Positions 1 through 7,761 are shown, counted from the stretch's first letter. The stretch is DNA of 16,585 bases from an uncultured Collinsella sp. (GCA_958447445.1 CAUDAE010000028.1:1-16585), one strand, 5' to 3'. The notes: generated from the sequence alone by a model not told the origin. Numbers and translations are program-made.

Positions 1-33
1 AGCGGGTATTTTTCTTCTTTCATATTCTTTAAT

Positions 34-65
34 CCACCACGAAGGTGCCCTTCGTGGTGGTTTTT
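34..65 (+). terminator. Rho-independent terminator of an upstream gene
   Basis: A perfect 12-bp stem (34-45 pairs with 49-60) closes a 3-base loop and is followed directly by five T (61-65). It would end transcription of a plus-strand gene lying left of the window. Bases 1-33 are probably the 3' end or 3' untranslated part of that gene: one frame ends in TAA at 30-32, but too little is present to identify a protein. Confidence 0.9.
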
Positions 66-86
66 CGTTCTGAGCCAAGGAGATTC

Positions 87-686
87 ATGTTCAATATCGT
101 GCTGTATGCACCCGAAATTCCGGCCAATACAGGCAATATCGGCCGTACCTGCGTGGTCACCGGCGCCCGTCTGCATCTGGTGGAGCCGCTGGGGTTTTCG
201 CTCGACGACAAGACGGTGCGTCGTGCCGGACTGGGCTACTGGCAAAACTTGGACGTGACGACCTATGCCAGCTGGGAGGATTTCCTTGCGCGCAACGGCC
301 TCTCCCCTGCCGACGAGCGCCTGCATCTGCTGACCAAAAAGGCGCGCAGAACCTATGCGCAGAGTACCTACCGCGATGGCGACTACTTGGTCTTTGGCAG
401 CGAGAGCTCGGGCATTCCCGAGCCACTGCTTGCCGCGGCGCCCGAGCGCTGCGAGCGCATCCCGATGCTGCGCGATTGCGACTCGCTCGATAACGCCGAG
501 GCATGGGAAGCTCACGAGGAATCGCTGGGGCATACCGAGGACAGCCACGAGGCCATCCTTCGGCAGGATATCTGCGGCAACTTCGTCAATCCCGACGACT
601 ACCGCATCAGCGCCCTCAACCTTTCCAACAGCGCCGCCATCGTCCTCTACGAGGCCCTACGCCAAACAGGCTTTCCGGGAATGTGA
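87..686 (+). CDS. trmL: tRNA (cytidine(34)-2'-O)-methyltransferase, SPOUT family (TrmL)
   Basis: This is a SPOUT-class methyltransferase expected to 2'-O-methylate the wobble base of leucine tRNAs in the cytoplasm. The three SPOUT motifs are visible: NTGNIGRTC (residues 14-22), LVFGSESSGIP (101-111) and LNLSNSAAIVLYEALRQ (177-193). The ATG at 87 is chosen because AAGGAG lies at 77-82; an earlier in-frame ATG at 45 sits inside the upstream terminator. The 199-aa product is longer than the usual 150-170 aa. The extra length is a roughly 45-residue acidic insert between IPM (125-127) and the last motif. The stop codon TGA (684-686) lies inside a REP-like palindrome (679-713), so the last two residues (GM) are encoded by the repeat. 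Family assignment is firm; the exact tRNA substrate is inferred from the family. Confidence 0.92.
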   Translation: MFNIVLYAPEIPANTGNIGRTCVVTGARLHLVEPLGFSLDDKTVRRAGLGYWQNLDVTTYASWEDFLARNGLSPADERLHLLTKKARRTYAQSTYRDGDYLVFGSESSGIPEPLLAAAPERCERIPMLRDCDSLDNAEAWEAHEESLGHTEDSHEAILRQDICGNFVNPDDYRISALNLSNSAAIVLYEALRQTGFPGM

Positions 687-713
687 CAAAGGAACTGTCC
701 CTTTGTCACATTC
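679..713. repeat. REP-like palindrome, family A, copy 1 (overlaps trmL stop)
   Basis: Perfect 14-bp arms GAATGTGACAAAGG (679-692) and CCTTTGTCACATTC (700-713) surround a 7-base loop. It contains the trmL stop codon at 684-686. A second copy of the same 35-base length lies at 1936-1970, identical at 29 of 35 positions. There is no T-run, but the hairpin could still act as a 3' end stabiliser or weak terminator. Confidence 0.85.
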
Positions 714-769
714 AAGCGCCGCGCCGATGGCACACACGCCTAATTGATGCTCTAGATAAAGAGCCCTCA

Positions 770-825
770 CTTTTAATCAGAATTAACTAAAGTAAAATGA
801 AGTTAAACGGCGGTGTGAAAGGAGA
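770..825 (+). promoter_or_regulatory. Promoter region and RBS of the first AAA ATPase gene, with 10-base phased TTAA motifs
   Basis: An A/T-rich island in GC-rich surroundings. A -10-like TAAAAT (793-798) follows a weak -35-like TTTTAA (771-776) at 16 bases. TTAA occurs at 773-776, 783-786 and 803-806, with TAAA at 793-796, giving a 10-base period that would put each on the same face of the helix. The ribosome binding site AAAGGAGA is at 818-825, just before the GTG start at 831. The region 714-769 shows only a short hairpin (GCTCT/AGAGC, 750-765) and no gene. Confidence 0.5.
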
Positions 826-830
826 GCTTT

Positions 831-1931
831 GTGGAATATCTCGAGAACCCGTTTACCCCCAGTTTTGGTGAGGTTCCTGCCCACCTCGCTGGCAGACAAC
901 AGATTATTCGGGATTTGGACCGTGCCTTCTTGAGCCAGCGCAGGCGCCCAGAATTGACCTCGATCTTCTCAGGCGCTCGTGGAACCGGTAAAACCGCTCT
1001 CATGTCGTCGCTCGCGACAAGGGCGGAATCCCACGGCTGGATTGCCGTAAAGACGACCGCGCTCCCGGGAATGCTTGAGGAAATCGAGTTCGGGGCGAAA
1101 CGTGCTGCCGGCCATCTTATCGACCCGTCCAACCACTTCGAAGTCACCGGTCTCGGAATTGCACCGCTCGGCAGCATCGAGGTCAGTCGCGTTCACGATG
1201 CCTCAACCTGGCGGTATCGCATGAGCGACATCATCGACCAGCTCAACGAAGCGGGCACCGGTCTGCTCGTCACGGTTGACGAGGTGGACCCGACACTCGA
1301 CGAGATGATTCAGCTCGCAGCGACGTATCAGCACTTTGTGACCGATGGGAGACGCGTCGCGCTGCTCATGGCGGGACTTCCCAACAACGTCTCGACGTTG
1401 CTGAACCACAAGACGGTCTCGTTCCTTCGCCGCGCCCAACAATATCATCTGGGTCGCATTGCCGACTATGACGTGCGAGAGGCCTTGATTCGCACAATCC
1501 AGGAAAACGATCGCCTGGCAGATGCTGAGGGAATCGATAGAGCCGTTCGCTCGATCTCTGGTTTTCCCTTCCTATTGCAACTCGTAGGCTACCGTGCCTG
1601 GGATCTCACAAACGATTCGAAGAAAATCTCGTCACGCGACTTTGACCTGGGAATCAAAATCGCGCGCGACGAGATGGACGACCGAATCCTCGCGGCAACC
1701 TATCGGGAACTCACTGCAGAGGACAAGCGATTCCTCATCGCCATGCTCGATGACGAAGAAGAGTCCACCACCGCCGACCTTATCGAGCGCCTTAAGCGTT
1801 CGCCGCAGCAGGTCTCCCGCTACCGACGCCGCATGATAGATGCCGGCATCATTGGAGAACGAGGACGAGGGCTCGTCGCATTTGAATTGCCATTCTTCCG
1901 CGACTATCTCGCAGCTCAATGCGTGAAATAG
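831..1931 (+). CDS. AAA ATPase, Orc1/Cdc6-like, with C-terminal winged helix
   Basis: A P-loop ATPase of the AAA_16/Orc1-like type, 366 aa. Walker A is GARGTGKT (residues 48-55), Walker B is LLVTVDE (145-151), a sensor-1-like AGLP is at 181-184 and SFLRRAQ follows at 197-203. The last ~70 residues look like a winged helix (around STTADLIERLKRSPQQVSRY), suggesting DNA binding. The start is GTG with AAAGGAG 6 bases upstream. It shares the N-terminal NPF-x-P pattern, the AGLP and FLRRAQ motifs, and a later G-x-P-x-x-x-QLVGY motif with the AAA ATPase at 4478-5596, so the two are paralogues. It runs convergently toward the uvrA-like gene, with a palindrome between them. The substrate is unknown; roles in DNA handling, stress signalling or defence are all possible, and none is shown. 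Confidence 0.85.
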   Translation: MEYLENPFTPSFGEVPAHLAGRQQIIRDLDRAFLSQRRRPELTSIFSGARGTGKTALMSSLATRAESHGWIAVKTTALPGMLEEIEFGAKRAAGHLIDPSNHFEVTGLGIAPLGSIEVSRVHDASTWRYRMSDIIDQLNEAGTGLLVTVDEVDPTLDEMIQLAATYQHFVTDGRRVALLMAGLPNNVSTLLNHKTVSFLRRAQQYHLGRIADYDVREALIRTIQENDRLADAEGIDRAVRSISGFPFLLQLVGYRAWDLTNDSKKISSRDFDLGIKIARDEMDDRILAATYRELTAEDKRFLIAMLDDEEESTTADLIERLKRSPQQVSRYRRRMIDAGIIGERGRGLVAFELPFFRDYLAAQCVK

Positions 1932-1935
1932 AAAT

Positions 1936-1970
1936 CAATGTGACAAAGAGGCAGTCCCTTTGTCACATTG
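1936..1970. repeat. REP-like palindrome, family A, copy 2 (between convergent genes)
   Basis: Arms CAATGTGACAAAG (1936-1948) and CTTTGTCACATTG (1958-1970) form a perfect 13-bp stem with a 9-base loop. It fills nearly the whole 40-base gap between the AAA ATPase stop (1931) and the uvrA-like stop (1972). Compared with copy 1, the outermost base pair changes from G-C to C-G, a compensatory change that keeps the stem. It may act as a bidirectional transcription stop. Confidence 0.85.
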
Positions 1971-1971
1971 C

Positions 1972-4485
1972 CTATAGGTAGCGACCGGTAATGCTCTTGG
2001 AGCAAGCCGCGATGTCGCTCGGCGTGCCGGCGCAGACGATTTGCCCGCCCGCATCGCCACCGCCCGGGCCCATGTCGATCACGTAATCGGCGTTACGGAT
2101 AAGGTCGAGATCGTGTTCGATCACGATAACTGTGGCGCCCTTGGCAACGAGGCCGTCAAACACGTTCAACAGCACCTGAACATCGAGCGGATGCAGGCCA
2201 ATCGTAGGCTCGTCGAATACGAATACGGCATCGTCCTGCACGCGGCCCATCTCGCTCGCAAGCTTAAGACGCTGCGCCTCGCCGCCCGAGAGCGCCGGCG
2301 TGGGCTCACCAAGCGTGAGATAGCCCAAGCCCAGGTCGTGCAAGGTCTGCAAACGCGTCTGAACTTTCTTGAGCCCCACCGTAGCGTCGATAGCCTCGTC
2401 CACACTCATGTCCATGAGCTGCGGCAACGTCAGTAAGCTCCCGTCCTTACCCTCGCGATGGATATGCGAGGCGGCCTCGGCGTAGCGCGAACCACGGCAT
2501 GCTGGGCAGATGATCTCGACGTCGGGCAAAAACTGCACGTCGAGCGATATCGAGCCCGTGCCGTCACACGTAGGGCAGCGCAAGGCGCCGGTGTTGTAGC
2601 TAAAGGCGCCCGCCTTGTAGCCGGCTGCCTTGGCCTCGGGCGTACGGGCGAAGGCGCGGCGCAGCTCATCATGGATGTCGGCATAAGTCGCTACCGTCGA
2701 GCGCACGTTGGCGCCGATGGGCGTAGCGTCAATCAGGTTGGCGCGGGCAATACCCTCGGCATCGACCCAACGCACGTGCCCCGGCAGGCGCTCACCAGCT
2801 GCCTGCGCCTTGAGTGCCGGGATGAGCGTCTCGAGCACCAACGTCGTCTTGCCCGAACCCGAAACACCCGTAACCGCAACCAAGCGACCGCGCGGGATAT
2901 CGACTTCGAGCGGCTTGACGGTATGGATGGCATCGGTCGCCATGCGGATATGGCCCTGGTCGAACATTTCGTCGTCAGTCACCTGCGGACGCAAGCGCTT
3001 GGGCTCGGCACGCAAAAACGGCGCGATGCGACTGCTCTGCGATTGCTCGACCTCGTCTACCGTACCAGCGGCGATCACATTGCCGCCGCCTGCTCCGGCA
3101 ACGGGGCCCATCTCGACCAGATAGTCGGCTTCCGCCAGCACACGTGTATCGTGGTCGACAACAACCACGGTGTTGCCGTCGCCCACCAGGTCGTGCATCA
3201 CACCCACCAGGCCGTCGACATTGGCAGGATGCAAGCCGATCGAGGGCTCGTCCAGCACATAAAGCACACCCGTCGATCGGTTGCGCACCACGCGGGCGAG
3301 CTGCACACGCTGGCGCTCACCCGTGGAGAGCGTGGCGCCGGCGCGATCGAGCGAAAGGTAATCGAGACCCAGGTCGACCAGACGACGGGCCGTGCCCAAA
3401 AATGAATCGCAGATATCCGCTGCCATGGGCCGCATCTCGGGCGGCAAGGATGCGGGCACCCCGCGCATCCACTCAATCGCCTCGCCCAGCGTCATGGCCG
3501 CGGCCTGCGCCAGATTGATACCGCGCACCTGGGGCTGGCGCGCGGCCTCGGAGAGACGCGTGCCGCCGCAATCACGGCATGCTCCCTCGCGCAAAAAGCG
3601 CGCAACACGTTTTAAGCCCTTATCGTCCTTGACCTTGGCGAGCGCATTCTCAACGGTATAGACGGCGTTGTAATAGGTGAAATCGAGCGGCGTGGCGCCC
3701 TCGCCGTTTTTGGGCACGTAGAGAATGTGCTTTTTAACCGCCGGACCATGGAACACGATGTCGCGCTCTTGAGGCGTGAGCTGGTTAAATGGCACGTCGG
3801 TGCGCACGCCCATCTCGCCAGCCACCTGCTTCATCAGATCCCACATGAGCGTGCCCCAGGGAAGGACCGCACCTTCGTTGATAGTCTTTGACTCGTCGGG
3901 CACCAGGCTCGCCTCGTCCACCTCGCGCATGACACCGGTGCCGCCACAGATGGGGCACGCACCGCCGCTGTTAAAGGCAAGGTCCTCGGCACCCGGCGCG
4001 TAGAACTCGCGGCCGCATGCGGGGCACGTGAGCGACAGGCCCGCAGCCACGTTAAGGCTCGGCTCCACACGCGTCCCGCAATGCGGGCACACGTGATGGG
4101 CGCAGCGGCTAAAGAGCAGACGCAGGCTATTGTTGAGCTCGGTCATGGTGCCAAAGGTGGAACGCACGCCCGGCACGCTGGGGCGCTGATGCAATGCGAG
4201 CGCCGCCGGCACGTGCAGCACCTCGTCCACCTGGGCGTGTTCGGCCTGTGTTAGGCGACGACGAGTATAGGTGCTGAGTGCTTCCAAGTAGCGACGCGAG
4301 CCCTCGGCATAAAGAACCCCCAGCGCCAGCGAACTCTTGCCCGAACCCGACACGCCGGCAATACCCACGAGCTTTCCCAGCGGAATATCGATATCGATGT
4401 CCTTGAGGTTGTGTACACGCGCGCCACGCACCTCGATAGCCCGCGGGCTCATCTTCTGTTCCGTCACCTTTATCACCCTACTCAT
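1972..4485 (-). CDS. Class II UvrA-like tandem ABC ATPase (no UvrB-binding domain)
   Basis: An 837-aa protein with two ABC ATPase modules of the UvrA family. First module: Walker A GVSGSGKS (44-51), signature LSTGERQR (386-393), Walker B VLDEPSIGLHP (410-420). Second: Walker A GVSGSGKT (540-547), signature LSGGEAQR (732-739), Walker B VFDEPTIGLHP. Zinc cysteine pairs are at 133/136, 154/157, 177/180, 303/306, 637/640 and 660/663. True UvrA is about 940 aa; here the sequence passes from LRLLFSR straight to the first zinc knuckle, so the UvrB-binding domain is missing. Such class II proteins (UvrA2, DrrC) are linked to resistance to DNA-binding drugs rather than classical excision repair. The first signature has T in place of the first G of SGGE. 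The ATG at 4485 overlaps the upstream AAA gene by 8 bases, so translation is probably coupled; Met12 (4452) is an alternative start. Confidence 0.88.
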   Translation of the reverse strand: MSRVIKVTEQKMSPRAIEVRGARVHNLKDIDIDIPLGKLVGIAGVSGSGKSSLALGVLYAEGSRRYLEALSTYTRRRLTQAEHAQVDEVLHVPAALALHQRPSVPGVRSTFGTMTELNNSLRLLFSRCAHHVCPHCGTRVEPSLNVAAGLSLTCPACGREFYAPGAEDLAFNSGGACPICGGTGVMREVDEASLVPDESKTINEGAVLPWGTLMWDLMKQVAGEMGVRTDVPFNQLTPQERDIVFHGPAVKKHILYVPKNGEGATPLDFTYYNAVYTVENALAKVKDDKGLKRVARFLREGACRDCGGTRLSEAARQPQVRGINLAQAAAMTLGEAIEWMRGVPASLPPEMRPMAADICDSFLGTARRLVDLGLDYLSLDRAGATLSTGERQRVQLARVVRNRSTGVLYVLDEPSIGLHPANVDGLVGVMHDLVGDGNTVVVVDHDTRVLAEADYLVEMGPVAGAGGGNVIAAGTVDEVEQSQSSRIAPFLRAEPKRLRPQVTDDEMFDQGHIRMATDAIHTVKPLEVDIPRGRLVAVTGVSGSGKTTLVLETLIPALKAQAAGERLPGHVRWVDAEGIARANLIDATPIGANVRSTVATYADIHDELRRAFARTPEAKAAGYKAGAFSYNTGALRCPTCDGTGSISLDVQFLPDVEIICPACRGSRYAEAASHIHREGKDGSLLTLPQLMDMSVDEAIDATVGLKKVQTRLQTLHDLGLGYLTLGEPTPALSGGEAQRLKLASEMGRVQDDAVFVFDEPTIGLHPLDVQVLLNVFDGLVAKGATVIVIEHDLDLIRNADYVIDMGPGGGDAGGQIVCAGTPSDIAACSKSITGRYL

Positions 4486-5596
4486 GCCATAAAATGCGGT
4501 CGCGGATATACTCGCCCAGCATGGGCACGGTAAACCGGACGAGGCCGTATCCGGCTGCCTCGATGACGCGCTCGCGAATCAGGCTTGCGCGATATTTGCT
4601 CGCCCAGCTCTGGGTGCGATCGCAACGCTCAATGATGTCCGCCATGCGCGTCGGCTTACCCTCGTCAGCAGCCATGGCCTCGATAAAGAGGCTCTGTGGG
4701 CTGCGCAGCCCGTAATACAGGGGCGCGTCAACCGCTTCGTAGAACTCGGAGACGGCATCCACGTGCCCAGCCTCAACATCGTGCTCTTCAATGGCCTGCG
4801 AGCCACGTCGGACAGCAGAGCGCCACATGTAATAGCCCACCAGCTGAACCATATAGGGATGCCCCATGCTCTTGCGTGCCGCAAGGTCCGCCGTCTCCGC
4901 GTCAACGTAAAGACCAGCGTCTTTGACCGTCTGGATATATGAATCGCGCACCTTGGGCAAAGAAATCGCCCCCAGCGTACGCTGCTGGGCACGGCGCAAA
5001 AACGTCACGCTCGGCTCTTCGAGCAAGTCATCAACCATACTGGGCAAGCCGGCGAACACCAGCGCAAGACCGCGCTGGTCGCTATCGGGCAAGCCCGTGT
5101 CATCCTGGTCTCCGAGCACCTGCTGATAGAGAACGGCGAGAGCCGCCAGTTCCTCGATAGACGCCGATTGCGCCTCGTCAATCGCAAACAGTATGCCCTT
5201 GCCTGGACCGAGCTTCTTGAGGCGCTCGTTGACCAGCCCTCGTAACGTTTCACCCTTTGCCCGCGCCGCCTCGACCGACATCCGGCCAAACGACGGCCCG
5301 AACTCCATTGACGTCACAACGGGTTTATTCGAGCGAAGCGCATCGGCCAGGCGGTCGCATAAGCCAAGCGAAGCGGAATCGGAGATAACCGCCCATCCAC
5401 GCTCGCTGGCTAGACGTTGCAGCTCCCGCAGGAGAACCGTCTTGCCGCAGCCGCGGTTTCCCGTAATGAGCATGAGCCTACCCGGCGCTCCGGCGCCGTT
5501 GTCGAGTCCTTCCTCAAAATCTTCGATGACCGACTCTCGACCGATGAGCATCGGAGGCCGCTTGCCTGCCGTTGGCTTAAAGGGATTTGGATTCAT
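4478..5596 (-). CDS. AAA ATPase, Orc1/Cdc6-like, co-transcribed with the uvrA-like gene
   Basis: A 372-aa P-loop ATPase paralogous to the one at 831-1931. Walker A is GNRGCGKT (46-53) and Walker B is ILFAIDE (135-141). FAGLPSMV and FLRRAQQ follow, then GHPYMVQLVGYYMW, and a C-terminal winged-helix-like segment (around TRMADIIERCDRTQSWASKY). The start ATG at 5596 has GAGGAGG 5 bases upstream. The stop (TAG, 4478-4480) lies past the ATG of the uvrA-like gene, giving an 8-base overlap typical of coupled translation. This suggests that the ATPase and the UvrA-like protein act together, for example in sensing or remodelling DNA-bound ligands, but this is inference. The promoter carries three GGTATAA motifs at exact 10-base spacing. 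Family assignment is good; the biological role is unknown. Confidence 0.87.
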   Translation of the reverse strand: MNPNPFKPTAGKRPPMLIGRESVIEDFEEGLDNGAGAPGRLMLITGNRGCGKTVLLRELQRLASERGWAVISDSASLGLCDRLADALRSNKPVVTSMEFGPSFGRMSVEAARAKGETLRGLVNERLKKLGPGKGILFAIDEAQSASIEELAALAVLYQQVLGDQDDTGLPDSDQRGLALVFAGLPSMVDDLLEEPSVTFLRRAQQRTLGAISLPKVRDSYIQTVKDAGLYVDAETADLAARKSMGHPYMVQLVGYYMWRSAVRRGSQAIEEHDVEAGHVDAVSEFYEAVDAPLYYGLRSPQSLFIEAMAADEGKPTRMADIIERCDRTQSWASKYRASLIRERVIEAAGYGLVRFTVPMLGEYIRDRILWHE

Positions 5597-5630
5597 GTCG
5601 GCCTCCTCGGATCGGTAAACCCCCGTAACA

Positions 5631-5660
5631 GTTATACCAACTTATACCGAGTTATACCAT
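5631..5660 (-). promoter_or_regulatory. Three tandem 10-base repeats in the AAA/uvrA-like operon promoter
   Basis: On the plus strand TTATACC recurs at 5632-5638, 5642-5648 and 5652-5658, an exact 10-base period. Read on the minus strand, which is the direction of the operon, the units are GGTATAA, each containing a -10-like TATAA. The one nearest the gene would give a leader of about 30 bases before the ATG at 5596. The exact phasing suggests an operator for a protein binding one helix face, overlapping the promoter. Confidence 0.6.
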
Positions 5661-5664
5661 CAGC

Positions 5665-5690
5665 AGGTGACAAAAGGACTGTCCCTCTTG
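5665..5690. repeat. Decayed family A REP-like element
   Basis: GGTGACAAAAGGACTGTCCCT (5666-5686) matches the left arm and centre of the palindromes at 679 and 1936, but the right arm has decayed (CTTGCAG instead of a TTTGTCAC-type arm). It lies upstream of the AAA/uvrA-like operon promoter. Confidence 0.6.
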
Positions 5691-5730
5691 CAGCGTCGGC
5701 GCCAAAATCAATTAGTCAAGGATCAGAGGG

Positions 5731-5767
5731 TTCAAAAATCTACCATTTCTACCCCGTCCCCTAATGG
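5731..5767. repeat. Possible third repeat type at the Tet(M)-like gene 3' end
   Basis: This stretch has a direct repeat of TCTACC (5739-5744 and 5748-5753), a short inverted repeat CCATT/AATGG (5743-5747 and 5763-5767), and a CCCCGTCCCC core (5752-5761) recalling the GTCCC cores of the other palindromes here. It contains the TAG stop codon (5761-5763) of the Tet(M)-like gene. Only one copy is in the window, so calling it a repeat is tentative. Confidence 0.3.
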
Positions 5768-7761
5768 CAGAAGAAGGTGGGGTCGGCGGGGCGATAGGAG
5801 CGGAAGGTGGCGGGATCGACCTTTACGTGAGCTGCGGCGGGTACGTCGTACCATTTGACCGTGTAGCCGGCGCCGTGAGAGCAAAAGACCGAGTCGGGCG
5901 TGTTGGGCAGATCGGCCTCGGGCTCGTAGGCGGCCGCCTCGATGACGCGCTCGGCATCATGGCAAGCCGCATAGCCGGCGAACTCCAGGTACAGATGACC
6001 GCGACCGCTCGTGTAGGCAGCCACCTCCAGCGCGTAATCCTGCACCTCAGATGCCGGCACGCGACCCACAAGCTTCGCCCGGTCTTCCGCCATCGTCGGC
6101 GGCTCGTACTCGGCACCCATGCGCGTGGCATCCGAGAGCGCCCGACCCACGCACTCCCCCGGCACCTCGAGCTCAAAGCGATACCACGGCTCCAACAGCA
6201 CCGCCGCGCCGGCCTCACGCGCCTGCATGAGCCCCTGGCGAATCGCGCGGTACGTGGCCTGGCGAAAATCGCCGCCCTCGGTGTGTTTGGCATGCGCGCG
6301 GCCACCCGTGAGCGTAATGCGCACATCGGTGATGGGCGAGCCGGTCAGCGCGCCCAGATGATCGCGCTCCATGGCGTTGGTGAGCGCCAGACGCTGCCAG
6401 TTAAGATCGAGCTCGTCGGTCGAGGTCACGGTGCCAAACTGTACGCCCGAGCCCGCCGGCAACGGCTCCAGGCGCAGATGCACCTCGGCATAGTGGCGCA
6501 GCGGCTCAAAGTGGCCCACGCCCTCGACCGGCTGCGAAATAGTCTCCTTATAGAGAATGCCGCCAGACTCAAACGTAACCGAAAGGCCAAAGCGATCGGC
6601 CAACACCCGCTGCACGATCTCGAGTTGCACGGCGCCCATCAACTGCAGGTGAATCTGCTCCAGATGCGTATTCCAGCTTACGCCGAGCATGGGATCTTCG
6701 TCCGCCAGCTCAGTCAATGCTTTGAACACCGTATGGACATCATGTTCGCCCGGAAGCACCGTATAGGTAAGGACTGGCGCAATGACGGGCGCATCGCCCG
6801 CAGGCTCCGCGCCCAGGGCGTCCCCTGGGCGAACGTGCGCAAGACCCGTCACGGCACAAATACCGCCAGCGGCAACTTCTTGGGCAAGCTCATACTTCTC
6901 GCCGTTATAGATGCGCACTTGGTCGATCTTCTGCTCCCATGCCTCGGCGCCGGAACGTCCGTCAATCATCTGCTTGGCATGCAGCGTGCCGCCGGTCACT
7001 TTAACCCAAGCCAAGCGCTCGCCACGATCCCCGCGGCTGACACGATAGACGCGCGCGGCAAACTCAGGAAGCCATGCCTGTTCACGCATCAGCGCGCATA
7101 TGCCGTCCAGCAGCTCGTCCACGCCTTGGTCCTTGAGCGCCGAGCCGGCAAAACAGGGAAAGAGCTTGCGCTCGGCAACCATGCGCGACAGCGTTGCGAC
7201 GGAAAGCTCACCCGCCTCAAGAAACTCCTCGAGCGCACCCTCGTCCAATGCAGCAGCGTCCTCCTGAACGGCACCACCCGTCAGCAGTTCGTTGGCATCC
7301 AGGCAACCTTCGGAAAGCCGCCGGCCGAGCTGCGCCAGCAGTACATCGTGACCAGGGTTCTCAAGATCGATCTTGTTGATAAAGATGAACGTCGGGATGT
7401 CATAGCGCGCAAGCAGGCGCCACAGGGTTTCGGTATGCCCCTGCACGCCATCGTTGGCACCCACAACCAAAATCGCGTAGTCCAGGGCGCGCAACGTGCG
7501 CTCCGCCTCGGCAGAAAAATCGACATGCCCCGGCGCATCCACGAGCATGACGTGGGTATCGCCATGGTCGGGCACGGCCTGCGACGAGAAAATCGTGATG
7601 CCACGCTCGCGCTCAATCTCGTTCGTATCCAGATGCGAGTCGCCATCGTCCACGCGGCCGCGCTTGCGAATACGACCCGCGTTAAACAGCATGGCCTCGG
7701 CCAACGTGGTCTTGCCGGCATCGACATGCGCCAAGATTCCAACGACCGCTTGCTTCGACAT
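5761..7761 (-). CDS. Tet(M)-like translational GTPase (EF-G superfamily)
   Basis: A 666-aa five-domain GTPase of the ribosomal-protection family. G1 AHVDAGKT (11-18), G2 RGITI (53-57), G3 DAPGH (75-79), G4 NKID (129-132) and G5 GSA (206-208) are all present, so GTP binding is expected. Tet(M)/Tet(O) are ~640 aa and dislodge tetracycline through a domain IV loop with YSPVS; the aligned loop here reads AKHTEGGDF (491-499), so resistance activity is uncertain. The C terminus is extended, with SVFCSHGAGYTVKWYDV (624-640). The start at 7761 is chosen because AGAGGAGAG precedes it; the reading frame stays open further upstream without support. It is probably monocistronic, with a long structured upstream region. 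It may be a chromosomal ribosome-rescue or antibiotic-tolerance factor; the specific role is unknown. Confidence 0.85.
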   Translation of the reverse strand: MSKQAVVGILAHVDAGKTTLAEAMLFNAGRIRKRGRVDDGDSHLDTNEIERERGITIFSSQAVPDHGDTHVMLVDAPGHVDFSAEAERTLRALDYAILVVGANDGVQGHTETLWRLLARYDIPTFIFINKIDLENPGHDVLLAQLGRRLSEGCLDANELLTGGAVQEDAAALDEGALEEFLEAGELSVATLSRMVAERKLFPCFAGSALKDQGVDELLDGICALMREQAWLPEFAARVYRVSRGDRGERLAWVKVTGGTLHAKQMIDGRSGAEAWEQKIDQVRIYNGEKYELAQEVAAGGICAVTGLAHVRPGDALGAEPAGDAPVIAPVLTYTVLPGEHDVHTVFKALTELADEDPMLGVSWNTHLEQIHLQLMGAVQLEIVQRVLADRFGLSVTFESGGILYKETISQPVEGVGHFEPLRHYAEVHLRLEPLPAGSGVQFGTVTSTDELDLNWQRLALTNAMERDHLGALTGSPITDVRITLTGGRAHAKHTEGGDFRQATYRAIRQGLMQAREAGAAVLLEPWYRFELEVPGECVGRALSDATRMGAEYEPPTMAEDRAKLVGRVPASEVQDYALEVAAYTSGRGHLYLEFAGYAACHDAERVIEAAAYEPEADLPNTPDSVFCSHGAGYTVKWYDVPAAAHVKVDPATFRSYRPADPTFFCH

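Noticed and set aside
2458..3405. 315-codon open frame opposite the uvrA-like gene
   Set aside because: Antisense to a gene with intact motifs throughout; composition is typical of a shadow frame.
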